From Corynebacterium sp. UBA2622 (GTDB lineage: Bacteria; Actinomycetota; Actinomycetes; Mycobacteriales; Mycobacteriaceae): a stretch of 39,609 nucleotides of DNA. Numbering within the stretch: the first letter of the stretch is position 1; every line of letters begins with the position of its first letter. Positions 12,898 to 19,708 of the stretch are shown piece by piece. The DNA lies in the NCBI RefSeq assembly GCF_002339505.1, contig NZ_DDJO01000017.1, positions 1 through 39,609 on the forward strand, in the 5' to 3' direction. Under the pieces are notes generated by a model, which saw nothing but the letters and a program-made list of their open reading frames with translations, searched no databases and had not been told where the DNA came from. The position numbers and the translations under genes were made by a program.

Positions 12898-15219
12898 CTA
12901 TCCCCCGATCAAATTACCGATCGCGTTCAACGCGTCCTGCACCGGTGGTGGCGCGGGCGCCGGGGCCGGGGCGGCCGGAGCGGGGGCCTGGCCCCCGGTG
13001 CCGGTGCCGGTGCCGGTCGGTGTCGTGCCGCCACCGGTGGTGGCCCCGTAGCCGGTCCCCGTGCCGTAACCGGAGGAGCCTGTGCTGTAGCTGTAGGAGC
13101 CGCCGAGACCGGTGCCGCCCTTGTAGGGGTTGATGCCCCAGTACACCGGGGACGCATCCGGGAAGCTCTTGAAATCCTGGCCGTCCAGGGCGGTGTCCAG
13201 GACGTCCTTCCAGATCCGGGCCGGCGTGTTGGAGCCGAACATGTTTCCGCCCCACTCGTTGAAGATCGGGCTGGTGTTGTCCGCGGTGCCGACCCACACG
13301 GCGAGGGCGAGCTGCGGGGTGGAGCCGACCATCCACGCGTCCTTGTTGTTGCCGGTGTTGCCCATCTGCGCGGTACCGGTCTTGCCCGCCGCCGGGCGCC
13401 CGCCAGCGAGGGTGGCGTTAGAGTAGGGCACGACCGTCTGCATCGCCTGCAGCACGTTATCCGCCACCTGCTCGGACACCCGGCGCTCCCTGTACTCGGG
13501 GTCGACCTGGTAGAGCACGTTGCCGCGGCTGTCGACCACCTTGTCCACGAAGTGGGTCGGCTTGTAGACACCGCGGTTGGTCAGCGTGGCCATCGCGGTG
13601 GCCATGTCGATCACGCGGGACTGGTACTGGCCGAGCACGATGCCCTCGTAGGGCTGGCCGCCGTTCTCGCGCAGGGTCATCGGAATGCCGGGGATGGACT
13701 TGGCCACACCGAGCGCGTGGGCCATATCCGCGGTGTCCTGGGTGCCGTTTGCCAGCTCGTCCTGGATACGCATGAACGCGGTGTTGGAGGAGGTTCGGGT
13801 GGCCTCGGTCATGGAGACCATTCTGCCGCCGCCGCCGTCCCAGTTGGTCACGCTGATGTTGCCGGGCAGCGTCACCGGCGAGGAGTCGAACATCGCGGTC
13901 AGCGGGATGCCCTGCTGGAGCGCTGCCGCAAGGGCGAAGATCTTGAAGGTCGAACCCGTCTGCAGCCCGGCGTTGGCGTAGTCCCAGCCGCTGGCCTCGT
14001 CACCGCCGTAGTAGGCGCGCACCGCGCCGGAGTTCGGTTCCACGGCGACGACCGCGGAACGGGCGTCGTCCTGGAGGTTGGCCAGCCGGGCGTCGGCAAT
14101 GCGCTCGACGTCGCCCTGGGTGTTGGGGTCGACCGTGGTGGTGATCTGCAGACCGCGGTTGGTCAGGTCGTCCTCCGTGATGCCGATGCGCTGCAGCTCC
14201 GCCATGACCTGGTTCTTGATCAGGCCGTTGGGGCCGGTCGCCTCGGTGTAGGCGGAGTAGCCCTGGGGGTCGCGGGTCTCGGGGTAGACAAGGGTTGCCC
14301 GCTGCTCCGGGGTCATCTTGCCCATCTCGACCAGACCGTCCATGACGTAATCCCAGCGGGCGCGGGAGGCGTCCGGGTTGGTCCACGGGTCAAGCTGGCT
14401 GGGCAACTGGATGGAGGCGGCGAGGACGCCGCCCTCCTCCGGGGTGAGCTCGCTGGCGGGTTTGTCGAAGAAGGCGTGCGCCGCCGCCTCGATGCCGTAC
14501 GCGTTGCGCCCGAAGTAGACGGTGTTGAGGTAGGCGTTGAGGATGTCCTGCTTGCTCCAGGAGTTGGTCATTTTGATGGAGTAGACAAGCTCCTTCGCCT
14601 TGCGCTCGTAGGAGTGCTCGTTGCCCACCAGCGCGTTCTTCACGTACTGCTGGGTAATGGTCGAGCCACCGCCGGCAGAGGAGTTGCCGGTGAGCTGGCC
14701 CAGCATGGCGCGGCCGAAACCGGTGAAGGAGAAACCGGAGTTGGTCCAGAACTCGCGGTCCTCCGCGGCCAGAACAGCGTTCTGCACCTCGGGCGGAACC
14801 TGCTCCAGCGGAATCTGCACGCGGTTTCCCTCCGCGGGAACGACGCGGGCGAGCTCGGTCTGGCCATCGTTGAAGTAGAGGTTGGACACCTGCGCGGCAT
14901 CTATCTCCCCGGGCTGGGGGATGTCCGCCCGCGCGTACGCCCAACCGAACCACGCCAACGGAATAGCGGCCAGAAGCAGGAGCCCCAGGAGCGCGGCAAG
15001 GAGCCACTGCATCGCGCGGCTGCGCGGCATGCGGGCGCGGACGGTGCTCCCGCGGGAGGGTCGGGCCGGCGCATCCGCGGTGCCGCCCGGGCGCTCATCC
15101 CCGGCGTCCGCCACTTCGCCGGCCTCCCCTGTGGCGCGTGCGGTGGAGGAGGAACCCTCGCTGGTGGTGCGGGCATCGTCGTCGCGGCCCGCCGCGGTGC
15201 GGTCATCTTTGTTTGTCAC
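12898..15219 (-). CDS. ponA: Class A penicillin-binding protein (PonA1-type)
   Basis: A 773-aa bifunctional peptidoglycan synthase. Acidic cytoplasmic tail (1-60), basic stop and one transmembrane helix (71-93), GT51 glycosyltransferase domain (about 120-290) with catalytic E153 in AAEDREFW and GGSTITQQYVKN, then transpeptidase domain with S423-T-F-K426, S477-S-N479 and K613-T-G615. The last ~80 residues are a low-complexity Gly/Thr/Tyr then Ala/Pro-rich extracytoplasmic tail. The start is GTG at 15219 with AGGG 7 nt upstream. It polymerises glycan strands and cross-links them, and is a beta-lactam target. Followed at 3 bp by the GT-C gene and preceded by the DUF5318 gene, the conserved Rv0049-ponA1-Rv0051 order. 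Confidence 0.96.
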   Translation of the reverse strand: MTNKDDRTAAGRDDDARTTSEGSSSTARATGEAGEVADAGDERPGGTADAPARPSRGSTVRARMPRSRAMQWLLAALLGLLLLAAIPLAWFGWAYARADIPQPGEIDAAQVSNLYFNDGQTELARVVPAEGNRVQIPLEQVPPEVQNAVLAAEDREFWTNSGFSFTGFGRAMLGQLTGNSSAGGGSTITQQYVKNALVGNEHSYERKAKELVYSIKMTNSWSKQDILNAYLNTVYFGRNAYGIEAAAHAFFDKPASELTPEEGGVLAASIQLPSQLDPWTNPDASRARWDYVMDGLVEMGKMTPEQRATLVYPETRDPQGYSAYTEATGPNGLIKNQVMAELQRIGITEDDLTNRGLQITTTVDPNTQGDVERIADARLANLQDDARSAVVAVEPNSGAVRAYYGGDEASGWDYANAGLQTGSTFKIFALAAALQQGIPLTAMFDSSPVTLPGNISVTNWDGGGGRMVSMTEATRTSSNTAFMRIQDELANGTQDTADMAHALGVAKSIPGIPMTLRENGGQPYEGIVLGQYQSRVIDMATAMATLTNRGVYKPTHFVDKVVDSRGNVLYQVDPEYRERRVSEQVADNVLQAMQTVVPYSNATLAGGRPAAGKTGTAQMGNTGNNKDAWMVGSTPQLALAVWVGTADNTSPIFNEWGGNMFGSNTPARIWKDVLDTALDGQDFKSFPDASPVYWGINPYKGGTGLGGSYSYSTGSSGYGTGTGYGATTGGGTTPTGTGTGTGGQAPAPAAPAPAPAPPPVQDALNAIGNLIGG

Positions 15220-15346
15220 GAAATATCCCTGCGTCGTCCCTGCATCGTCGCAGCGCGCCCTCCCCGCCCTTGCCTCCCAAGGCGGGAAGAGCGCGGGACG
15301 CGCATGCTGGATTACTAGGTGATACCCTACTTCCTCTGACGCTGAA

Positions 15347-15709
15347 TCATACTACTGGTGACGCTGTGACTTCCCTCAGCAGATGGTTCCACCTGCAGTG
15401 CACGCACACCTCCACCGTGTGGACGGTGATCGGCCCGACTTCCCCGACCAGCGCGTCGATCTCCTCCTCGCTGCGCGCGGTGCCCGAACGACGGCCGAGG
15501 TTGTCCCCGTAGACCCACGCGACCACACTCATCTCCCGCCCGCACACCGGGCACGGCCGGTCGGACGGGACCCCGTGGTAACGGGCGGCGGCGCGCAGCA
15601 GAAAGTCCGCGTCGCACAGCTCGTCGGCGGGCACGCGCCCCCGCATGTATTCGCGCAGCGTGGCGCGCCTTTCCCACTCATGGGAAATCTCGCAGTCGTA
15701 GGCAAACAT
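15347..15709 (-). CDS. DUF5318 family Cys-rich protein (Rv0049-like)
   Basis: About 120 aa. CDADFLLRAAARYHGVPSDRPCPVCGREMSVVAWVYGDNLGRRSGTARSEEEIDALVGEVGPITVHTVEVCVHCRWNHLLREV contains paired CPVC and CVHC motifs that probably form one zinc ribbon. This pattern and its place beside the PBP gene match M. tuberculosis Rv0049. Function unknown; linkage implies a cell-wall role. An ATG at 15718 is also possible, but 15709 is preferred: TAAGAT (15717-15722, minus strand) lies exactly 7 nt before it and no Shine-Dalgarno is present at either, pointing to a leaderless mRNA. Divergent from the marR gene. Confidence 0.82.
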   Translation of the reverse strand: MFAYDCEISHEWERRATLREYMRGRVPADELCDADFLLRAAARYHGVPSDRPCPVCGREMSVVAWVYGDNLGRRSGTARSEEEIDALVGEVGPITVHTVEVCVHCRWNHLLREVTASPVV

Positions 15710-15764
15710 CAGGCCCATCTTACCGGTGCAGCGCCATGTTCTCCCCACACGGAGTGGTGGTAAC

Positions 15765-15785
15765 ATTGCGGCTTAGTTTTGCAAT
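15765..15785. promoter_or_regulatory. Candidate MarR operator (ATTGC-N11-GCAAT)
   Basis: A 5-bp perfect inverted repeat with an 11-bp spacer, 16 bp before the marR start and about 45 bp from the DUF5318 -10. MarR dimers bind palindromes of about this total length between their own and a divergent gene. Only the symmetry and position support it. Confidence 0.35.
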
Positions 15786-15801
15786 GATAAGAAGGTAAAG
15801 A

Positions 15802-16311
15802 ATGACCGACGCAGCAGACTCCCCCACCTCCGCCCACTCCGCAGACGGGTCGGCCGCCCCCGACCCGCACGCCATCGCCGAGCGCATCCGCCCGGCCATG
15901 ACCAGCCTGTACGTCACCTACTTCCGCATCGCGGAGCATTCCGACCTGACGGGGCCGCAGCTGTCCATCATGGCCCGCCTCGAAGCCGACGGCCCGTCGC
16001 GCATCAGCAGGATCGCGGAGGCCGAGGGTGTGCGCATGCCGACGGCCTCCAACACGGTGAATCAGCTGGAGAAGCGCGGTCTGGTCCGCCGCGCCCGCGA
16101 TGAGGCGGACCGCCGGGGCGTGAGCGTGGAGCTGACGGAGAAGGGCCGGGAGGAGCTCGCCCGCGTGGGCGACGAGCGCACGGACTACCTCGCCGACATG
16201 ATCCGCACCCTCGATCCCGAGCAGCTGCGCAAGGCCGACGACCTCGTCGACGTGATCAACGCGCTCGCTGATGCCTACGTCAACGCTCCCGTTTCCGGAA
16301 AACGCGATTAA
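15802..16311 (+). CDS. malR: MarR-family regulator, MalR-like
   Basis: A 169-aa winged-helix protein. A disordered Ala/Ser/Asp-rich start (1-30) is followed by dimer helix HAIAERIRPAMTSLYVTYFRIAE, then GPQLSIMARLEADGPSRISRIAEAEGVRMPTASNTVNQLEKRGLVRRARDEADRRGVSVELTEKGREEL, the MarR helix-turn-helix and basic wing (DEADRRGVSV). GAAGG precedes the ATG by 6 nt. Its position next to the PBP block matches C. glutamicum MalR, reported there as a regulator linked to cell-envelope remodelling and malic enzyme control; orthology is inferred from context and resemblance. An inverted repeat in its upstream region may be an autoregulatory site. Confidence 0.85.
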   Translation: MTDAADSPTSAHSADGSAAPDPHAIAERIRPAMTSLYVTYFRIAEHSDLTGPQLSIMARLEADGPSRISRIAEAEGVRMPTASNTVNQLEKRGLVRRARDEADRRGVSVELTEKGREELARVGDERTDYLADMIRTLDPEQLRKADDLVDVINALADAYVNAPVSGKRD

Positions 16312-16360
16312 AAGGCGATAATGAACGGGATCTAAGTCCCCTACCCCCTTCACCTATCGC

Positions 16361-17335
16361 ATGACTTCCGAACCTTCCCGCCCCGGGCGGCCCTTCGAAC
16401 CGGCCACCTACACCCCGGAGCGGCCCCTGCGCATCGTCGTCGGCTGGGACAAGTCCGGCAGCGACGGCATCGAGCTCGCCGCGTGGTTCGGTAAGTCCCT
16501 TCCCATATCCGTCAGCGTCATCTCCGCCGCCCCGCGCACGTGGAAGAAGCCCATCTCCCGGAAGAAGCACGAAAAGTGGCTGAAAGCGGAGACGGAGAAG
16601 TTCACCCGTCTCGCCGACGGCGTTCTCAAGGAGCATCTTCCCCGCTCGCAGTGGGCCGCGGAGCACTGCACGCTCATCGACGCCCAGGATGAGGCGGCCG
16701 CCCTCACCGAGGCCGCCAAGCGGTTGAGCGCCGACATCATCTTCCTGGGCTCGGCCGCGAAACTGAAGAAGGCCCGCTTTTTGGCCTCCTCGGTCGCGGA
16801 GGCGATCATGCACTCCTCACCCCTCCCCCTGGGCCTGGCACCCAAGGGCCTGAAGCTGTCGAAGAAGGGGATCACGCGGATCAACTACGTCTTCCTCCGC
16901 CCGGACCGCGGCCAGGACACCTCAGGACTTCGTGCCGCGGCCCGTCTCGCCGCCCGTCTGGGCGTCCCGCTGCGCCTCGTCTCCCTGTCCCCGGAACTCC
17001 CCGGTGAAGCCGTCTTTGATGCCGCGATCGGCTCCCCCGAGGAGGTCGCCGACTGGCACGAGGCCTCCCTGTCGCTCCTCGACCTCGCGCGGGACGAAGT
17101 CTTCGCGGCCACCGCCTCCGAGGCATCCGCGCCCTTGGAGGTGGAGACCTGCCTGGCCAACGGCAGCGGGTGGAAGAAGGCCACCGCCTGCCTGAAGTGG
17201 AAGAAGGGGGACTTGATCTGCCTCGGTTCCCACCCCGCCGCGCCCCACCGGAGGGTTCTGGTGGGGTCGCGAGCGAGCGAGTTCCTGCGCTTCGCCCCCG
17301 CTCCGGTGGTGATTTATCCCCGGGTGGACGCATAA
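16361..17335 (+). CDS. Tandem universal stress protein
   Basis: A 324-aa protein with two UspA folds. Domain 1 (about 22-165) starts LRIVVGWDKSGSDGIELAAWFGK and domain 2 (about 172-322) starts RINYVFLRPDRGQDTSGLRAAARLAARLGVPLRLVSL and ends VLVGSRASEFLRFAPAPVVIYP. The ATP-binding signature G-x2-G-x9-GS is incomplete in both: domain 1 has LGSAAKLKKARFLASSVAEAI and domain 2 has LGSHPAAPHRRVLVGS, so nucleotide binding is doubtful. Unusually Lys-rich segment TWKKPISRKKHEKWLKAE after the second strand. The start at 16361 has no Shine-Dalgarno. It follows malR on the same strand after 49 bp and may be co-transcribed. Confidence 0.88.
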   Translation: MTSEPSRPGRPFEPATYTPERPLRIVVGWDKSGSDGIELAAWFGKSLPISVSVISAAPRTWKKPISRKKHEKWLKAETEKFTRLADGVLKEHLPRSQWAAEHCTLIDAQDEAAALTEAAKRLSADIIFLGSAAKLKKARFLASSVAEAIMHSSPLPLGLAPKGLKLSKKGITRINYVFLRPDRGQDTSGLRAAARLAARLGVPLRLVSLSPELPGEAVFDAAIGSPEEVADWHEASLSLLDLARDEVFAATASEASAPLEVETCLANGSGWKKATACLKWKKGDLICLGSHPAAPHRRVLVGSRASEFLRFAPAPVVIYPRVDA

Positions 17336-17344
17336 GCTGGAGCC

Positions 17345-17815
17345 ATGCGCGACCACCCCGAGAACGACCTGCACACCGAGGCCGACCACTACAACCGCCC
17401 GCGCCCGGAGCCACGCAGCTTCGACGAGCTCGCCGACCAGCCCGATCCGCTGGAGGAGGCAAGGCGGAACCATCGCTCGACGCGCCAGGCTTTGCTGTAC
17501 GCCGCGGCAACGGTCGCGGTGACGGCGCTCGTTGGGTTCCTCACCGCGTTCATCACCCGCAGCCAGGGAGGGCCGCTGTGCGACGCGGGCGAGGCGGCCT
17601 GGCTCTGCTCCTCCGGTTCGCGGACGTGGTGGGCCGTGGTGAACTCGATCCCCCCGGTGGTCATGCTCCTCGGCTGCGCGGTGATCATGGTGCGCAAGCT
17701 CAACCGCTACGAGCGCTGGATGCCCTGGATGGGCATCTTCTGGCTGCCGATCGTTCCTTTCACCATGTGGTGGCTGACCATCACGGTGGGCATCATCGCC
17801 CACGACACCGTGTAG
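17345..17815 (+). CDS. Three-helix membrane protein of unknown function
   Basis: 156 aa. A hydrophilic N-terminus (1-45) precedes three hydrophobic segments, ALLYAAATVAVTALVGFLTAFI, WWAVVNSIPPVVMLLGCAVIMV and WMGIFWLPIVPFTMWWLTITVGII. The loop between the first two holds two cysteines (GPLCDAGEAAWLCSSGS) that would face outside and could form a disulphide. TAAGCT (17333-17338) lies 6 nt before the ATG, so the mRNA may be leaderless even though GGAG overlaps the same space. Family not recognised. Ends 3 bp from the convergent trhO stop codon. Confidence 0.75.
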   Translation: MRDHPENDLHTEADHYNRPRPEPRSFDELADQPDPLEEARRNHRSTRQALLYAAATVAVTALVGFLTAFITRSQGGPLCDAGEAAWLCSSGSRTWWAVVNSIPPVVMLLGCAVIMVRKLNRYERWMPWMGIFWLPIVPFTMWWLTITVGIIAHDTV

Positions 17816-17818
17816 GAC

Positions 17819-18700
17819 CTAGCCGGCCGCGCACTCCGCGCAGCGCGGCTCCCGCTCCCGGCAGGCCTCGCAGCTGAGGTACTGCTCCCGGCACTCCGGC
17901 TCGTTGGCACAGTTGTAGAACTGGTTCGTTGCTTCGCCGCAGTGGACGCAGTGGCCGAGCTGCACGAAGTTCGGATCCCCGGGGGCCCCGAACTCAGTGT
18001 GCATGCGCTTGTCAAAGACGTAGAGCGAGCCCTCCCACAGCCCCTCGTTGGCGAACTTTTCGCCGTAGCGGACAATGCCCCCGTCGAGTTGGTAGACATC
18101 CTTGAAGCCGCGGTTTTTCATCAGGCTGGACAGCACCTCGCAGCGGATCCCGCCGGTGCAGTAGGAGATGACGGGACGGTCCTTCATCCAGTCGTACTTG
18201 CCGCTCTCCAGCTCGGCTATGAAGTCGTGGGTGGTCTCCACGTCGGGCACGACGGCGTTCCTGAACCGACCGATCTGCGCCTCCCTGGCGTTGCGCCCGT
18301 CGAAGAAGACGGCGTCGGGGTGGGCGTCGACAAGCTCGTTGACCTGTTCCGGGGTGAGGTGCGTGCCCCCGCCGACGACCCCGTTTTCGTCGACCTTGAC
18401 CTCCTCTGGCGCACCGAATGCGACAACTTCGTCGCGCGCCTTGACGCTCAGTTTGGGGAAGTCCCCCGCCCCTCCCTCCGACCACTTAAACTCCATGCCG
18501 CGGAAGTATTCCCGAGTCCTGCGGGCGTAGGTCTTGCAGGCGGTGATGTCGCCGCCGACGGTGCCATTGATGCCGTGGGGCGAAACAATGATCCTCCCGC
18601 GCAATCCCAGCCCCTCGCAGAGGTCGCGCTGCCAGAGTCGCACGGCCTCCGGGTCCGCGACGGGCTGGAACTTATAGTACAGGAGGATCTTGCTGGTCAT
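17819..18700 (-). CDS. trhO: tRNA U34 hydroxylase TrhO (YceA, rhodanese-like)
   Basis: 293 aa. An N-terminal ferredoxin-like domain (KILLYYKFQPVADP...RGRIIVSPHGINGTVGG) is followed by a rhodanese domain with the active-site loop Y-C181-TGGIRC and a C-terminal Cys-rich zinc-like region (CVHC 251-254, then CxxxxxC, CxxC and CxxC to 290). TrhO makes 5-hydroxyuridine at position 34 of tRNAs using O2, the first step toward xo5U-type modification. An ATG at 18709 is in frame, but TAGAAT (18708-18713, minus strand) is a perfect TANANT -10 placed 7 nt before the ATG at 18700, so that ATG is chosen as a leaderless start. Confidence 0.93.
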   Translation of the reverse strand: MTSKILLYYKFQPVADPEAVRLWQRDLCEGLGLRGRIIVSPHGINGTVGGDITACKTYARRTREYFRGMEFKWSEGGAGDFPKLSVKARDEVVAFGAPEEVKVDENGVVGGGTHLTPEQVNELVDAHPDAVFFDGRNAREAQIGRFRNAVVPDVETTHDFIAELESGKYDWMKDRPVISYCTGGIRCEVLSSLMKNRGFKDVYQLDGGIVRYGEKFANEGLWEGSLYVFDKRMHTEFGAPGDPNFVQLGHCVHCGEATNQFYNCANEPECREQYLSCEACREREPRCAECAAG

Positions 18701-18724
18701 ACCCAGCATTCTAGGTCAGGGGCG

Positions 18725-19603
18725 TTAGTCGACCCGCTGGCCCTTCTCGTTGTAGGTGAAGAAGCCGCGGCCGACCTCCATGCCGATGCGGCCCTCGGCG
18801 ATCATTCCGGAGGCGATTTCCTGGAACTTCAGCACCCATGGTTCAGGGCTAGGCTTGAGCTGGCTGACGGCGAGCACCGTGCGCAAACCAACGCTGTCCA
18901 TGACCTCGAATGGGCCGCGGGGTGCACCGGTGGAGTTACGCCAGTCCCGGTCCACTTCCACGGGCTCGGCAATATCGTTCGCCAGCAGGAACTGACCGGC
19001 CTCCAGGAACGGAACGAGCAGGGTGTTCAGGATGTAACCCGGCTGCTCCTTCTTCAGCTTGACCGGAACCATGCCGATGTTCTCGGCGAATTCAGCGACG
19101 ACGTCCACGTACTCCGGGTTGGTGGAAGCCTGTGGCATAACCTCGGCAGTGTTTCTCAGCCAGATGTGGTTGGCGAAGTGCAGGGCGAGGAAGCGCTGGG
19201 GGTCGCCGGTTGATTCGGCGAAGAGGCTCGGCAGGAGCGTGGAGGTGTTGGTGGCGAAGATGGCGTCGGCCGGGGCGGCCTTGCCCGCGCGCTCCCAGAC
19301 ATCCTTCTTGATCTCCAGCTTCTCCGGGACGGCCTCGATGATGAGGTCGGCCTCACGCACCGCGTCCTCGAGGTCCGAGGTCAGCCGGAGGCGCGTGCGG
19401 GCATCCGCCATGGAGTCCTCGGTGACGTCCGGCAGCTCCGCGACCATCTGGCCCCCGAAGGTGTCGAAGCGCTTCGAGGCGGCCTGGAGGGCCTCGTCGT
19501 TGATGTCCCACGAGACAACGTTGAAGTCGTGGTTTGCGGTCACTAGCGCGATCTGGGCACCCAGCACGCCGGCACCCAGCACGGTCACATTCTTGATAGC
19601 CAT
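18725..19603 (-). CDS. 3-hydroxyacyl-CoA dehydrogenase family protein
   Basis: 292 aa. Rossmann fold with NAD site VTVLGAGVLGAQIA (G10-x-G-x-x-G15) and acidic D33 at the end of strand 2, then NTST (119-122) and the catalytic-type H142 in ALHFANHIW; the C-terminal helical domain carries QPGYILNTLLVPFLEAGQFLLANDIAEPVEVDRDWRNSTGAPRGPFEVMDSVGLRTV and the closing GRGFFTYNEKG. It should oxidise a 3-hydroxyacyl-CoA (beta-oxidation or a related short-chain route); FANHIW in place of the common FxNPxxxM suggests an unusual acyl specificity. No thiolase or enoyl-CoA hydratase is adjacent. The start at 19603 is supported by TATAGT (19611-19616, minus strand) 7 nt before it; leaderless. Confidence 0.9.
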   Translation of the reverse strand: MAIKNVTVLGAGVLGAQIALVTANHDFNVVSWDINDEALQAASKRFDTFGGQMVAELPDVTEDSMADARTRLRLTSDLEDAVREADLIIEAVPEKLEIKKDVWERAGKAAPADAIFATNTSTLLPSLFAESTGDPQRFLALHFANHIWLRNTAEVMPQASTNPEYVDVVAEFAENIGMVPVKLKKEQPGYILNTLLVPFLEAGQFLLANDIAEPVEVDRDWRNSTGAPRGPFEVMDSVGLRTVLAVSQLKPSPEPWVLKFQEIASGMIAEGRIGMEVGRGFFTYNEKGQRVD

Positions 19604-19649
19604 AAGCCCGACTATAGGCCCGCCAATAGGTTTTCGCCGGGTGGGCACG

Positions 19650-19685
19650 AGCGGCCCCGGGGCCGGGGGCCGGTCCGGGGCCGCT
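19650..19685 (-). terminator. Possible GC-rich terminator of the DUF1846 gene
   Basis: An 11-bp perfect stem AGCGGCCCCGG / CCGGGGCCGCT lies 24 bp after the DUF1846 stop codon. There is no U tract after it on the minus strand, so Rho-independent termination is doubtful. Confidence 0.35.
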
Positions 19686-19708
19686 GCGGGCGGGGGCGAA
19701 TCCCCGGG

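Noticed and set aside
12229..15318. 1029-aa open frame on the plus strand
   Set aside because: Antisense to the PBP and GT-C genes, both of which have complete motifs; its composition (Val/Gly/Leu/His/Arg repeats) is the usual GC-rich shadow.
19650..19685. GC hairpin as an attachment or origin site
   Set aside because: Extremely GC-rich stretch where such symmetry arises easily; at most a weak terminator.
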